From contig NZ_JAAMPA010000001.1 in assembly GCF_011758655.1 (NCBI RefSeq), forward strand, positions 2,728,001 through 2,792,000: a stretch of 64,000 nucleotides of DNA, read 5' to 3'. Below the pieces are notes generated by a model that was not told where the DNA came from, ran no database searches, and saw nothing but the letters and a program-made list of their open reading frames with translations. Position numbers and translations under genes: made by a program. Of the stretch, positions 1 to 8,899 are shown one piece after another (the first letter of the stretch is position 1; every line of letters starts with the position of its first letter). This DNA is from Modestobacter marinus. Lineage in GTDB: Bacteria; Actinomycetota; Actinomycetes; Mycobacteriales; Geodermatophilaceae.

Positions 1-60
1 TCCAGGGGCGGACGCCGGGGCCGGGTGCGGACCACGCGGGTCCGGGTCGTGCTGCCTCGC

Positions 61-942
61 TCAGGGGGCGCCGGCTCCGGCACCCATCTGGTCGGCGGGC
101 GCGGCGGTCACCGCCTTGCGGCCGGCGCGGTTGGTGCGGCGCTCGGTGTACCGGGCCACCATGGAGAGCACCACGTTGATCAGGATGTAGATCAACCCGG
201 CCGCCGCGTAGAGCTGGAAGCTGTACCGGTCGCCGAACTGGAAGTTGAAGAACTCCACGAGCCCACGCGCCTGCCGGAGCAGTTCCAGGTAGCTGATGAT
301 GAAGCCCAGCGACGTGTCCTTGAGCAGGACGACCAGCTGCGCGACCAGCACCGGCAGCATCCGCCGGGTCGCCTGGGGCAACAGGATCAGCGTCATGACC
401 TGCGACTTGCGCAGCCCCAGGCCGAACCCCGCCTCACGCTGGCCCTTGTCGATGGACAGGATTCCGGCCCGGAAGATCTCGGCCAGCACGGCCATGTTGT
501 AGAGGACGAGCCCGCCGGTCAGCGCGGTGAACGTGCTCAGCCGGACGCCGTACTTCGGGAGGACGAAGTACAGCGCGAAGATCACCACCAGCAGCGGGAT
601 CGCCCGGAAGAACTCGATGACCGTGGAGACCGGGACGCGGATCCAGCGGTGGTCGGACAGCCGCCCCACCGCGAGCAGCAGGCCCAGCAGGGTCGCGAAC
701 ACCATGGCGACGACGGCGACCTGCAGGGTGCGCAGCAGGGCGCGGCCCAGTGCCTGCGGGACCCCGCTGGCGGGGTCGAACAGGATCGCCCAGCGCTCGG
801 GCTCCAGCTGGCCGTTCCCGCCCAGCCGCAGCAGCACGAAGCCGATGACGGCGAGCACGAGCACGGCGCCGATCGCGGTGCCGACCCGGGCGCGGGCGCG
901 GGCGCGGGGCCCCTGGACGTCGAAGAGCACCGGTGTCGTCAT
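61..942 (-). CDS. gluD: Glutamate-type ABC transporter permease (GluD-like)
   Basis: Second membrane subunit of a polar amino acid uptake transporter of the HisM/GluCD family, 293 aa. After a short hydrophilic N-terminus (about 20 residues) come one membrane segment, a roughly 50-residue loop and then the permease core with about five more segments. The EAA loop that contacts the ATPase is visible around REAGFGLGLRKSQVMTLILL, where GLG replaces the commoner ALG. The start ATG overlaps the gluC stop by four bases (ATGA), so translation is coupled. It is the last gene of gluABCD. Family membership is secure; glutamate as substrate is inferred from gene order and similarity to the actinobacterial GluABCD system. 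Confidence 0.9.
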   Translation of the reverse strand: MTTPVLFDVQGPRARARARVGTAIGAVLVLAVIGFVLLRLGGNGQLEPERWAILFDPASGVPQALGRALLRTLQVAVVAMVFATLLGLLLAVGRLSDHRWIRVPVSTVIEFFRAIPLLVVIFALYFVLPKYGVRLSTFTALTGGLVLYNMAVLAEIFRAGILSIDKGQREAGFGLGLRKSQVMTLILLPQATRRMLPVLVAQLVVLLKDTSLGFIISYLELLRQARGLVEFFNFQFGDRYSFQLYAAAGLIYILINVVLSMVARYTERRTNRAGRKAVTAAPADQMGAGAGAP

Positions 943-1589
943 CGGAGGATCGCCACCCGTCGTTCGATGCGGTGCACGGCCAGCGCCGACGGCAGCGTGA
1001 TCAGCATGTAGCCCACGACGACCCCGATGAGGATGGCCGTGAGGTCACCGGCGCTGGCGTTGACCAGCCGGGGGAGCAGGGAGCTCAGCTCGCTGACCGA
1101 GAAGCCGGCCGCGATCGAGGTGTTCTTCACCATCGCGATCAGCACGTTGCCCAGCGGCGGGACGACGGTGCGGAACGCCTGGGGCAGGACCACCTGGCTC
1201 AGCGACTGACCGAAGGTCAGGCCCAGGGCGCGAGCCGCCTCGGCCTGGCCGGGTGACACGGAGTTGATCCCCGAACGCAGCGCCTCGCAGACGAAGGCCG
1301 CGGTGTAGAGCCCGACCGACAGCACCGCCCCCGGGAAGAAGTCGATCACGAAGTCGATCTGCGGCAGCCCGAAGATCATGAAGAAGAAGACCACCGTGAG
1401 CGGGGTGTTGCGGAACGTCTCCACGTAGAAGGTGGCCAGCCCGCGCAGTGGCGGGATCGGGCTCACCCGCATCGCGGCCAGGATCGTGCCGAGCACCAGT
1501 GCCACCAGGCAGGCGAGCAGGGACAGGCTCAGCGTCGTGAGGAAGGCGTCCCAGAACAGGTCGAAGTTGTCGATCAGGAACTGCACCAC
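939..1589 (-). CDS. gluC: Glutamate-type ABC transporter permease (GluC-like)
   Basis: First membrane subunit of the amino acid ABC transporter, 216 aa, of the usual length for this family, with about five transmembrane segments. The ATPase-coupling EAA loop reads GQAEAARALGLTFGQSLSQV. The start is ambiguous between two adjacent GTG codons (1589 or 1586): the AGGAGG ribosome-binding site is only one or two bases from the first and better placed for the second. It overlaps gluD by four bases. It is separated from gluB by an 81-base gap holding a long hairpin, which probably sets the ratio of binding protein to permease. Confidence 0.9.
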   Translation of the reverse strand: MVQFLIDNFDLFWDAFLTTLSLSLLACLVALVLGTILAAMRVSPIPPLRGLATFYVETFRNTPLTVVFFFMIFGLPQIDFVIDFFPGAVLSVGLYTAAFVCEALRSGINSVSPGQAEAARALGLTFGQSLSQVVLPQAFRTVVPPLGNVLIAMVKNTSIAAGFSVSELSSLLPRLVNASAGDLTAILIGVVVGYMLITLPSALAVHRIERRVAILR

Positions 1590-1610
1590 GCCTCCTCTCA
1601 GGGCGAGCGG

Positions 1611-1658
1611 CGGCGAGGTGCCGGCGAGCGGGGTCGACCCGCCGCCGGCACCTCGCCG
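1611..1658 (-). terminator. Intercistronic hairpin between gluB and gluC
   Basis: A 16-base-pair perfect outer stem (1611-1626 with 1643-1658) closes a second small GCGGG/CCCGC stem. It lies 13 bases after the gluB stop and 22 bases before the gluC start. Hairpins at this place in binding-protein operons usually act as partial terminators or 3'-end stabilisers so that the binding protein is made in excess. No T-run follows. The structure is plain in the sequence; its role is inferred. Confidence 0.75.
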
Positions 1659-1670
1659 GGATCAGCAGGG

Positions 1671-2561
1671 TCAGTAACGGTCGACCGAGGGCGGCTCGGG
1701 GGCGTCCGTGCCGGTGATGGCGCCGGCGGTGCGGTCCCAGGCCTCGGCCCAGGAGCCGTCCTCGAAGGACGCCTCGAGGGTGTCGTTGATGAAGCTGCGG
1801 AACTCGTCGTCGCCCTTGGTGATGCCGATGCCGTAGGGCTCCTCGGTGAACGGGTTGCCCACCAGCTCGAACTCCTCCGGGGCGCCGGCGACCAGGCCGG
1901 TCAGGATGACGTTGTCGGTGGTGACCGCGTCGACCTGGCCGTTGCGCAGCGCGTCGGCGCACTTGGAGTAGACGTCGAACAGCGTCAGCGTCGCCTCGGG
2001 GTAGTTCGTGCGGATCTCCTCCGCCGGCGTGGAGCCCTCGACCGAGCAGACGTTGCGCCCGGCGAGGTCGTCCGGTCCCTGGATGCCCAGCGGGTTGCCG
2101 GCGGCGACCATGATGTCCTGGCCGGCCTCGTAGTACGGCCCGGCGAAGTCGATGAGCTCCTTGCGCGAGTCGTTGATCGTGTAGGTGGCCACGACCATGT
2201 CGACGTCGCCGTTCTGGATGAAGGACTCGCGGTTGGCCGAGACCGTCTCCACCCACTCGATGTCGTCGGTGGCGATGCCCAGCTCGGCGGCGATCAGCTC
2301 GGCGATCTCGACGTCGAAGCCCTCGGGGACGCCGTCGGGGCCGGCCAGACCGAACCCGGGCTGGTCGAACTTCGTGCCGACGGTGATGGTGCCGGCGTCG
2401 GCGAGCTCGGCCATCGTGGTGCCCTCGTCGAAGGAGACGTCGTCGGCGACCTCGGCGCCGCCGCCGGCGGCTTCCTCGGTGGTCTCTCCGGCGTCGCTGG
2501 AACAGCCGGCCAGGACGACGCCGGTGGCCGCGAGGGCGGCGGCGTAGCGGGTGATGCGCAT
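1671..2561 (-). CDS. gluB: Glutamate-type ABC transporter substrate-binding lipoprotein
   Basis: Solute-binding protein (SBP family 3) that captures the amino acid outside the membrane, 296 aa. The N-terminus is a lipoprotein signal ending in the lipobox LAGC (Cys 19), followed by a Ser/Ala/Glu-rich linker and then the binding fold beginning near GTITVGTKFDQPGFG. The motif FDVEIAELIAAELG and the segment VDMVVATYTIN are typical of GluB/GlnH proteins. An AGAGGA ribosome-binding site sits upstream of the ATG. It lies 29 bases downstream of gluA and before the intercistronic hairpin. Glutamate specificity is inferred. Confidence 0.92.
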   Translation of the reverse strand: MRITRYAAALAATGVVLAGCSSDAGETTEEAAGGGAEVADDVSFDEGTTMAELADAGTITVGTKFDQPGFGLAGPDGVPEGFDVEIAELIAAELGIATDDIEWVETVSANRESFIQNGDVDMVVATYTINDSRKELIDFAGPYYEAGQDIMVAAGNPLGIQGPDDLAGRNVCSVEGSTPAEEIRTNYPEATLTLFDVYSKCADALRNGQVDAVTTDNVILTGLVAGAPEEFELVGNPFTEEPYGIGITKGDDEFRSFINDTLEASFEDGSWAEAWDRTAGAITGTDAPEPPSVDRY

Positions 2562-2590
2562 GGAGGGTCCTCTCGTGGATGTGCGGGTGG

Positions 2591-3346
2591 TCAGTGGTTC
2601 AAGATCTTGGAGAGGAAGTCCTTGGCGCGGTCGGAGCTCGGGTTGGTGAAGAACTCCTCGGGCGTCGCGGACTCGACGATGCGGCCGCCGTCCATGAACA
2701 CGACGCGGTTGGCCGCCCGGCGGGCGAAGCCCATCTCGTGGGTGACCACGACCATCGTCATGCCGTCCCGGGCCAGGCCGACCATCACCTCGAGGACCTC
2801 GTTGATCATCTCCGGGTCCAGGGCGGAGGTGGGCTCGTCGAAGAGCATCACCTTCGGGTCCATGGCCAGCGCGCGGGCGATCGCCACGCGCTGCTGCTGG
2901 CCACCGGAGAGCTGGGCGGGCACCTTGTCGGCCTGAGCCCCGACGCCGACCCGGTCCAGCAGCTCGCGAGCGCGCTTCTCGGCGTCGGCCTTGGACTGCT
3001 TGCGGACCTTGATCGGGCCCATCGTGACGTTCTCCAGGACCGTCTTGTGGGCGAAGAGGTTGAAGCTCTGGAACACCATGCCCACGTCGGCGCGCAGCTT
3101 GGCGAGCTCCTTGCCCTCGGCGGGCAGGCGCTGCCCGTCGATGGTGATCTCACCGTTCTCGATCGACTCGAGGCGGTTGATCGTGCGGCACAGCGTCGAC
3201 TTGCCCGAGCCGGACGGCCCGATCACGACGACCACCTCGCCGCGGTCGATCGACAGGTCGATGTCCTGCAGGACGTGCAGTTCGCCGAACCACTTGTCGA
3301 CGCCGGACATGCGGACGAGAGGCTCTCCGGTCGGACGTTCGGTCAC
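2591..3346 (-). CDS. gluA: Amino acid ABC transporter ATPase (GluA-like)
   Basis: Cytoplasmic ATPase of the polar amino acid transporter, 251 aa from the chosen GTG. Walker [10 protein letters not shown] is at residues 43-51, followed by the Q-loop (FQSFNLF), the signature LSGGQQQR, the Walker B region [13 protein letters not shown] and the switch histidine (VTHE). An in-frame ATG at 3397 would add 17 residues without similarity to the family; the GTG at 3346 gives the usual short N-terminus. It is the first gene of gluABCD and is transcribed away from miaB. A spaced direct repeat in the divergent gap may be regulatory. Confidence 0.92.
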   Translation of the reverse strand: MTERPTGEPLVRMSGVDKWFGELHVLQDIDLSIDRGEVVVVIGPSGSGKSTLCRTINRLESIENGEITIDGQRLPAEGKELAKLRADVGMVFQSFNLFAHKTVLENVTMGPIKVRKQSKADAEKRARELLDRVGVGAQADKVPAQLSGGQQQRVAIARALAMDPKVMLFDEPTSALDPEMINEVLEVMVGLARDGMTMVVVTHEMGFARRAANRVVFMDGGRIVESATPEEFFTNPSSDRAKDFLSKILNH

Positions 3347-3395
3347 AGCGGGTGACCCTAGGTGGCTCCCGGCGCAGGAACGTCGCGTAGGCATC

Positions 3396-3414
3396 ACGAA
3401 GCTGTAACGAAGCT
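3396..3414. promoter_or_regulatory. Direct repeat in the gluA/miaB divergent region
   Basis: Two copies of ACGAAGCT (3396-3403 and 3407-3414) are spaced 11 bases apart, one helical turn, upstream of gluA. Such phased direct repeats can bind a regulator, but no regulator gene is adjacent and there is no independent support. Confidence 0.25.
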
Positions 3415-3512
3415 CCGAGCGTGCCCGGAGTTCACCCGGTCGGGGTCCCGCCGGTCACCAAGCGGAGTCGTCGGCATGCGCCGGGTGTGGTCTGCGCCCC
3501 CGTACGATCCCG

Positions 3513-4979
3513 GTGGTGAACGGCAAGACCTACCTCGTGCGCACCTACGGCTGCCAGATGAACGTGCACGACTCCGAGCGCCTCTCCGGCCTGCTCGAGT
3601 CGGCCGGCTACTCGGCAGCCCCGGAGGGCACCGACGCCGACGTCGTGGTGCTCAACACCTGCGCCGTCCGGGAGAACGCCGACAACCGGCTCTACGGCAA
3701 CCTCGGCCACCTGCGCCCGGTCAAGGACGCCCACCCCGGCATGCAGATCGCCGTCGGCGGCTGCCTGGCGCAGAAGGACCGCGGCGAGATCGTCCGGCGC
3801 GCTCCCTGGGTCGACGTCGTCTTCGGCACCCACAACGTCGGCTCGCTCCCGGCGCTGCTCGAGCGGGCCCGGCACAACGCCGAGGCCCAGGTCGAGATCG
3901 TCGAGTCGCTGGAGGTCTTCCCCTCCACCCTCCCGGCCAAGCGGGACTCCGCCCACTCCGGCTGGGTGTCGATCAGCGTCGGGTGCAACAACACCTGCAC
4001 GTTCTGCATCGTCCCGGCGCTGCGCGGCAAGGAGAAGGACCGCCGTCCCGGTGACGTCCTGGCGGAGGTGCAGGCGCTGGTCGACCAGGGCGTGCTCGAG
4101 GTGACCCTGCTCGGGCAGAACGTGAACGCCTACGGGGTGGAGTTCCGCGACCGCGGGGCCTTCGCCGACCTGCTGCGGGCCACCGGGGCGATCGAGGGCC
4201 TGGAGCGGGTGCGCTTCACCAGCCCGCACCCACGCGAGTTCACCGACGACGTCATCGCGGCGATGGCGGAGACGCCCGCCGTCTGCCACCAGCTGCACAT
4301 GCCGCTGCAGTCCGGCTCCGACGAGGTGCTCCGCAGGATGCGCCGCGGCTACCGGCAGGACCGCTACCTGGGGATCATCGACCGGGTCCGGGCCGCGATG
4401 CCCGACGCCGCGATCACGACCGACATCATCGTGGGCTTCCCGGGCGAGACCGAGGCCGACTTCGAGCAGACCCTGCACGTCGTCCGCGAGGCCCGCTTCG
4501 CCAGCGCCTTCACCTTCCAGTACTCCAAGCGCCCGGGCACCCCGGCCGCGGAGATGGACGACCAGCTGCCCAAGGAGGTCGTCCAGGAGCGCTACCTGCG
4601 GCTCACCGCGCTGCAGGACGAGATCAGCTGGGACCTGAACAAGGCCCTGGTCGGCACCCGCGTGGAGCTGCTGGTCGCGGCGGGGGAGGGCAGCAAGGAC
4701 GCCGCCCGCGGCCGGCTGTCCGGGCGGGCCCGCGACGGCCGGCTGGTGCACTTCGACGCGGCGGACGGCGTCCGCCCGGGCGACGTCGTCGAGACCGTGG
4801 TCACCGAGGGCAAGCCGCACTTCCTGGTCGCCGGGGGCCCGCTGCTCTCCCACCGCCGCACCCGGGCCGGGGACGCCGCCGAGGCGGGCACCCGGCCGAC
4901 CACGCCCGGCGTGCTGCTCGGCATGCCGGCCGTCGGCGTCCCGGCGCCCCTGCCGGTCGCCGCGCCCGCCTGCAGCTGA
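3513..4979 (+). CDS. miaB: tRNA-2-methylthio-N6-dimethylallyladenosine synthase MiaB
   Basis: Radical-SAM methylthiotransferase that adds the 2-methylthio group to i6A37 of tRNAs reading UNN codons, 488 aa. The N-terminal UPF0004 domain carries the three auxiliary-cluster cysteines C14 (YGCQMN), C50 (NTCAVRENA) and C84 (GGCLAQ). The radical-SAM triad C158-X3-C162-X2-C165 (CNNTCTFC) follows, and a TRAM domain ends near residue 440, with a Pro/Ala-rich tail. Two consecutive GTG codons (3513, 3516) are possible starts. Its substrate base i6A37 is produced by miaA at 8896 in the same neighbourhood. Confidence 0.97.
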   Translation: MVNGKTYLVRTYGCQMNVHDSERLSGLLESAGYSAAPEGTDADVVVLNTCAVRENADNRLYGNLGHLRPVKDAHPGMQIAVGGCLAQKDRGEIVRRAPWVDVVFGTHNVGSLPALLERARHNAEAQVEIVESLEVFPSTLPAKRDSAHSGWVSISVGCNNTCTFCIVPALRGKEKDRRPGDVLAEVQALVDQGVLEVTLLGQNVNAYGVEFRDRGAFADLLRATGAIEGLERVRFTSPHPREFTDDVIAAMAETPAVCHQLHMPLQSGSDEVLRRMRRGYRQDRYLGIIDRVRAAMPDAAITTDIIVGFPGETEADFEQTLHVVREARFASAFTFQYSKRPGTPAAEMDDQLPKEVVQERYLRLTALQDEISWDLNKALVGTRVELLVAAGEGSKDAARGRLSGRARDGRLVHFDAADGVRPGDVVETVVTEGKPHFLVAGGPLLSHRRTRAGDAAEAGTRPTTPGVLLGMPAVGVPAPLPVAAPACS

Positions 4980-5015
4980 GCCCCCGGGGCCACCCTGCGC
5001 AGGTGGCGTGAACGA

Positions 5016-5055
5016 GACCGTCCCCCGGCACCGGTGCTGGTGCAGGGGGACGGTC
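5016..5055. terminator. Bidirectional terminator between miaB and the alcohol dehydrogenase gene
   Basis: An 11-base-pair stem GACCGTCCCCC/GGGGGACGGTC (5016-5026 with 5045-5055) encloses an 18-base loop that can itself fold. It lies between two convergent genes, so it probably stops transcription from both sides. A smaller hairpin GCCACC/GGTGGC precedes it at 4989-5007. Confidence 0.7.
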
Positions 5056-5095
5056 GGTGATCAGTCACCTGATCGAGTTCGCGGTCGTGCGAGGG

Positions 5096-6238
5096 TCAGC
5101 TGCCGGGGTGCAGCAGGACCTTGGTCCAGCCCTGGTCCCGGTCGTCGAAGCGCTGGTAGCCCTCGACGGCCTGGTCCAGGCCGAGCTCGTGGCTGGTGAT
5201 CAGGCCGGGGTTGGCCTTGCCGTCGATGATCAGGTCGCGCAGCTGCCGGTTGTACCGCTTGACCGGCGCCTGCCCGGTGCCCATCGACTGGCCCTTGGTG
5301 AAGAAGGTGCCGAACTGCCAGGGGATCCGGCCCTCCTTGGCCAGGTCGCTGGTCGCGCCCGGGTCCTCCGGCATGTAGACGCCGACGACGCCGATGCCAC
5401 CGGTGGCCCGGACGACCTGCACCAGGTTGTCCAGCACCAGCTCCGGGTGCTCCTCGCCGCTGGAGTCGTGCGCCTGGTAGCCGACCGCCTCGACACCGCG
5501 GTCGACCCCGCGCCCGCCGGTGGCCTGCATGAGCTGCTCCACCGGGTCCCCGGCGCTGAAGTCGATCGGGGTGGCCCCGTACTCCTCCGCCAGCGCCAGC
5601 CGGTCGGTCTCCTTGTCGACGACGAAGACCTCCGAGGCGCCCCGGATCATCGCGCTGTGCGCGGCCATCAGCCCGACCGGGCCGCCGCCGAACACCGCCA
5701 CCCGGTCGCCGACCTGGAAGCCGGAGAGCTCCACGCCGTGCCAGCCGGTCGGGAAGATGTCCGAGAGCATCGTGAAGTCGTTCTCGTGCTCGGTGCCCTC
5801 GGGCAGGTGCAGCAGGTTGAAGTCCGCCCACGGCACCCGCAGGTACTCGGCCTGCCCGCCGTCGTAGGGGCCCATGTTCGCGTAGCCGTAGGCCGCGCCG
5901 TCCATGCCCTCGGTGGGGTTGGCGCGCAGGCAGAACGACGTCCAGCCCTCGGTGCAGTTGCGGCAGCTGCCGCAGGCGATGTTGAACGGCACGGAGACGC
6001 GGTCGCCGACCTTGATCCGGTCGACGCCGTCGCCGACGGCCTCGACGACGCCCATGTTCTCGTGGCCGAGGACCTTGCCCTCCTCCACGGAGGTGCGCCC
6101 CTCGTACATGTGCAGGTCGGAGCCGCAGATGTTGGTGGTGGTGATCCGGATGACCGCGTCGGTGGGCGCCTGGATCGTGGCGTCCGGCACCTCCTCGACG
6201 GCGACGTTCTTGGGGCCTCGGTAGACGATGGCCTTCAT
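5096..6238 (-). CDS. Zinc-dependent alcohol/formaldehyde dehydrogenase family protein
   Basis: Medium-chain dehydrogenase of the FdhA-like (glutathione-independent formaldehyde dehydrogenase) group, 380 aa. Catalytic-zinc ligands are C38 (NICGSD) and H59-E60 (GHE); the structural-zinc cysteines are C89, C92, C95 and C103. The nucleotide-binding glycine motif is GGGPVGLMAAHSA. The chosen ATG at 6238 has a GGAAGGAG ribosome-binding site and gives the canonical MKAIVYRGP start; a longer reading to 6328 is unsupported. Monocistronic. The substrate is not determined; related proteins act on formaldehyde or other alcohols/aldehydes with NAD(P). Confidence 0.85.
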   Translation of the reverse strand: MKAIVYRGPKNVAVEEVPDATIQAPTDAVIRITTTNICGSDLHMYEGRTSVEEGKVLGHENMGVVEAVGDGVDRIKVGDRVSVPFNIACGSCRNCTEGWTSFCLRANPTEGMDGAAYGYANMGPYDGGQAEYLRVPWADFNLLHLPEGTEHENDFTMLSDIFPTGWHGVELSGFQVGDRVAVFGGGPVGLMAAHSAMIRGASEVFVVDKETDRLALAEEYGATPIDFSAGDPVEQLMQATGGRGVDRGVEAVGYQAHDSSGEEHPELVLDNLVQVVRATGGIGVVGVYMPEDPGATSDLAKEGRIPWQFGTFFTKGQSMGTGQAPVKRYNRQLRDLIIDGKANPGLITSHELGLDQAVEGYQRFDDRDQGWTKVLLHPGS

Positions 6239-6402
6239 GGTGGTGCTCCTTCCCTGAGGACGGCGGTCAGCGGTTGCCGAACGCCCGGGTGAGGTGTGCG
6301 GTGGGATGGAGGTCAGCTGCGCTCGCATGCGGTGCGGCGCATCTCGTTGTCCACGACCTACCCGGCGACCCTCGGGCTACACGACCGTTCCGGAAAACGC
6401 CG

Positions 6403-6431
6403 AGGGCCCGTCCGGTGAACGGACGGGCCCT
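6403..6431 (-). terminator. Terminator downstream of the DUF349 gene
   Basis: A perfect 12-base-pair stem (6403-6414 with 6420-6431) with loop GTGAA, 77 bases past the stop of the minus-strand DUF349 gene. The rest of the 269-base gap 6239-6507 shows no gene. Confidence 0.65.
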
Positions 6432-6507
6432 GGTGACGTGCTGGAGCGGCCTCCCTGCAGGGGCCCGACCCGAGCGTGCGAGGGGCGGGGGGCAGGGAGG
6501 TCCTTCG

Positions 6508-8166
6508 TCAGCGGCGGCCGGCGGACTTCTCGGCCTCGGCCAGCCACTCCCGGCGGGTGGCCAGGTTGGCCTCGGCCTCGCTGATCCGCTTCGCGTTGCC
6601 GGCGGCCTGCGCCTTGGCCAGCTGGTCCTCGGCCTTGGTCACCGCGGCCCGCATGGAGGTCAGCAGCGGGTTCTCCGGCTGGACCCGCGGGCGCGAGGAC
6701 TCACTGGCGCCGCGGAACTTCTCCTCGACCGTGCGCATCCGGTCCTCGAGCTCGCGCATGGCGCCGCGGGGCACGTGGCCGATGGCGTCGTAGCGCTCCT
6801 GGATCTTCCGCAGCGCGTTCTGGTTGCCCTTGTTGGCCGGGTCGAGCTTCTCCGCCTCGGCGAGCAGCTCCTCCTTGGCCTTCTGGTTGGCCAGCTCGTC
6901 GCTGCTGCGGGCCTGGTCGTTGGCGGTGCGGGCGGCGAAGAAGACGTCCTGGGCGGCGCGGAACTTCTTCCACAGGTCGTCGTCGGTGTCCCGGCCGACC
7001 CGCGGCACGGCCTTCCAGCGGTCCATCAGCCCGCGCATCGCCGCGCTGGTGGGGCCCCACTCGGTGGAGGTGGACAGCCGCTCGGCCTCGGCGATCAGCT
7101 CGCTCTTGGCCGCCCGCGACTCACCCCGCTGCTTGTCCAGCTCCGCGAAGTGGGCGCCACGACGGCGGCCGAAGGCGTCCCGCGCGGCGGCGAAGCGCTG
7201 CCACAGCGCCTCGTCGGTCTTGCGGTCGATGCCCTTGATCGTCTTCCACTCCTCGACGATCGCCTTCAGCCGGTCACCGGCGGCCTTCCACTGCGTGGAG
7301 TCCGCGGCGATCTGCTCCGCCTCGGCGGCGAGCGCCTCCTTGCGCTGGATCTGCACCGCGCGCTGGGCCGCCTTCTCGGCCCGGTTCGCCGCGACGGCGG
7401 TGTCGGCCATGCTGACCATCGCCCGGGCGCGGGCAGAGAGGCTGTCCAGGTCGCCGACCGCCTGGGCGAGCGGGATCGAGTCGGCGAGCTCCTGCGCCTT
7501 GGTGCGGATCTCACCGGGGTTGCCGGTGTGCGCGGCCAACCGCGCCTCGAGCAGGGCGACCTCGGTGGCCAGGTCGTCGAAGCGGCGGCCGTAGTGGGCG
7601 AGCCCCTCGGCCGGGGCGCCGGCCTGCCAGGAGCCGACGGAGCGCTCCCCGCTGGCCGTGCGCACGTAGACGGTGCCCTCCTCGTCGACCCGGCCCCAGG
7701 CGGACGGGTCGGAGGTGGGCTGGGCGGAGACGGGCGGGGCCGGGACGGCGGCGGGGGTGTCGGCGGCGGCAGGGCTGCTGGGCGTGCTGCTGGACGGTGC
7801 GGGGCTGGGGGCGGTGGCCGGGGTGTCGCTGGTCGGGTCGGCGACCGCCGCGTCGGCCGGCGCCGCGGCGGCGGGGGTGCCCGCCTCGGGCGTCACGGCC
7901 GCCGATGCAGGCCCGTCGGCCGGCGGGGCCGGGTCCTCGGCCGCCGGCGCCGTGGGTTCGGCGGCCCCCCGGTCGTCGACGACGGGGCCGCCGTCGGTGG
8001 GCTGTGCGGCCTCCGGGACGGCGGTCTCGGGGACGGCGGCCTCCGGGGATGCCGCCAGCGGCCCCCCGTCGACCGGCGTGACCTCGACGACGGCTCCCTC
8101 AGGGCGCTCCTCGGGGGTGGCGGTGGCCTGCTGGGTCCGGTCTCCGGTGTTCTCCGTGCTCGACAC
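6508..8166 (-). CDS. DUF349 domain-containing protein
   Basis: Conserved actinobacterial protein of 552 aa, counterpart of M. tuberculosis Rv2731 by position next to miaB/miaA. The first 180 or so residues are a disordered Ala/Pro/Thr/Glu-rich region. They are followed by a short segment containing WGRVDEEGTVYVRTASGERS and then charged helical DUF349 repeats (W-x-x-A/I-x-R-hallmarks such as STQWKAAGDRLKAIVEEWK, STEWGPTSAAMRGLMDRWK, DLWKKFRAAQDVFF). It is probably cytoplasmic and largely coiled helix. Molecular function is not known. The GTG start at 8166 is 40 bases from the divergent gene. Confidence 0.8.
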   Translation of the reverse strand: MSSTENTGDRTQQATATPEERPEGAVVEVTPVDGGPLAASPEAAVPETAVPEAAQPTDGGPVVDDRGAAEPTAPAAEDPAPPADGPASAAVTPEAGTPAAAAPADAAVADPTSDTPATAPSPAPSSSTPSSPAAADTPAAVPAPPVSAQPTSDPSAWGRVDEEGTVYVRTASGERSVGSWQAGAPAEGLAHYGRRFDDLATEVALLEARLAAHTGNPGEIRTKAQELADSIPLAQAVGDLDSLSARARAMVSMADTAVAANRAEKAAQRAVQIQRKEALAAEAEQIAADSTQWKAAGDRLKAIVEEWKTIKGIDRKTDEALWQRFAAARDAFGRRRGAHFAELDKQRGESRAAKSELIAEAERLSTSTEWGPTSAAMRGLMDRWKAVPRVGRDTDDDLWKKFRAAQDVFFAARTANDQARSSDELANQKAKEELLAEAEKLDPANKGNQNALRKIQERYDAIGHVPRGAMRELEDRMRTVEEKFRGASESSRPRVQPENPLLTSMRAAVTKAEDQLAKAQAAGNAKRISEAEANLATRREWLAEAEKSAGRR

Positions 8167-8206
8167 GTGAGCAGTCTCCCACGATGCATCCGCGACACTC
8201 CCTGGC

Positions 8207-8899
8207 GTGAGACCTCCTCCTCCGGTGACCGTGGCGTTCTGCCCGCAGTCACCCCTGTTGCTCCCCGCGGTCGCCGGTGCCCCCAGTCCCGCCCTGACGG
8301 TGCTGCGCGCGGCCGTCGCCACGGCCGTGCAGACCGTCCTGGAGCACCGGCCGGAGGTGGTGGTGGTCGTCGGGGAGGGCGCCGACGGCCTCCGGTTCGG
8401 TCCCGGTGACGCCGGTGACCTGCGCGGGTTCGGCGTCGACCTGGAGGTCCCGTTCGCCGGCCGGGTCCGGCCGGGCGGGCACCGCGTCCCGCTGCCGCAC
8501 CTGGTGGCCGCCTGGCTGCTGGACCGCGCGGGGCACGTCGGCGGCCGGCTCGGGGTGGGGCCGGCCGGCCTCGCGGCGGTGTTGGCGGAGCTGCCCGGGC
8601 CGGTGGGGGTGCTCGCGATGGGGGACGGGTCGGCCCGGCGCTCCGAGAAGGCGCCCGGGGCCCTCGACCCCGCCGCGGGCCCGTTCGACGCCGCGGTGGC
8701 GGCCGCACTCCGCGCCGGGGACGCGGCGGCCCTGGCGGCCCTGGACCCCGCCGCGGGGGAGCGACTGCTGGCCGCCGGGGTGCCGGTGTGGCGGGCGGTC
8801 GGCGCCGCGCTGGACGGGCGCCTCGTCACCGCCGAGCTGCACCACGACGACGCCCCGTTCGGCGTCGGCTACCCCGTCGCCGCCTGGCAGGCCCGGTGA
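8207..8899 (+). CDS. Conserved actinobacterial protein (Rv2728c-like, LigB-dioxygenase-like fold)
   Basis: Protein of 230 aa located directly before miaA, as is Rv2728c in M. tuberculosis. The start VTVAFCPQSPLLLPAVAG and the pattern of LVVVGEGAD-like and LAMGDGSARR segments resemble class III extradiol dioxygenase (LigB) folds, but the usual metal-binding histidines are not clearly present, so enzyme activity is doubtful. GTG start; its stop overlaps the GTG of miaA (GTGA), indicating translational coupling with the tRNA-modification gene. Confidence 0.7.
   Translation: MRPPPPVTVAFCPQSPLLLPAVAGAPSPALTVLRAAVATAVQTVLEHRPEVVVVVGEGADGLRFGPGDAGDLRGFGVDLEVPFAGRVRPGGHRVPLPHLVAAWLLDRAGHVGGRLGVGPAGLAAVLAELPGPVGVLAMGDGSARRSEKAPGALDPAAGPFDAAVAAALRAGDAAALAALDPAAGERLLAAGVPVWRAVGAALDGRLVTAELHHDDAPFGVGYPVAAWQAR

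Noticed and set aside
28..44. Short hairpin CGGACC/GGTCCG at the left end as a gluD terminator
   Set aside because: Only six base pairs, with no supporting feature, in the truncated flank of the window; the first 60 bases otherwise show nothing.
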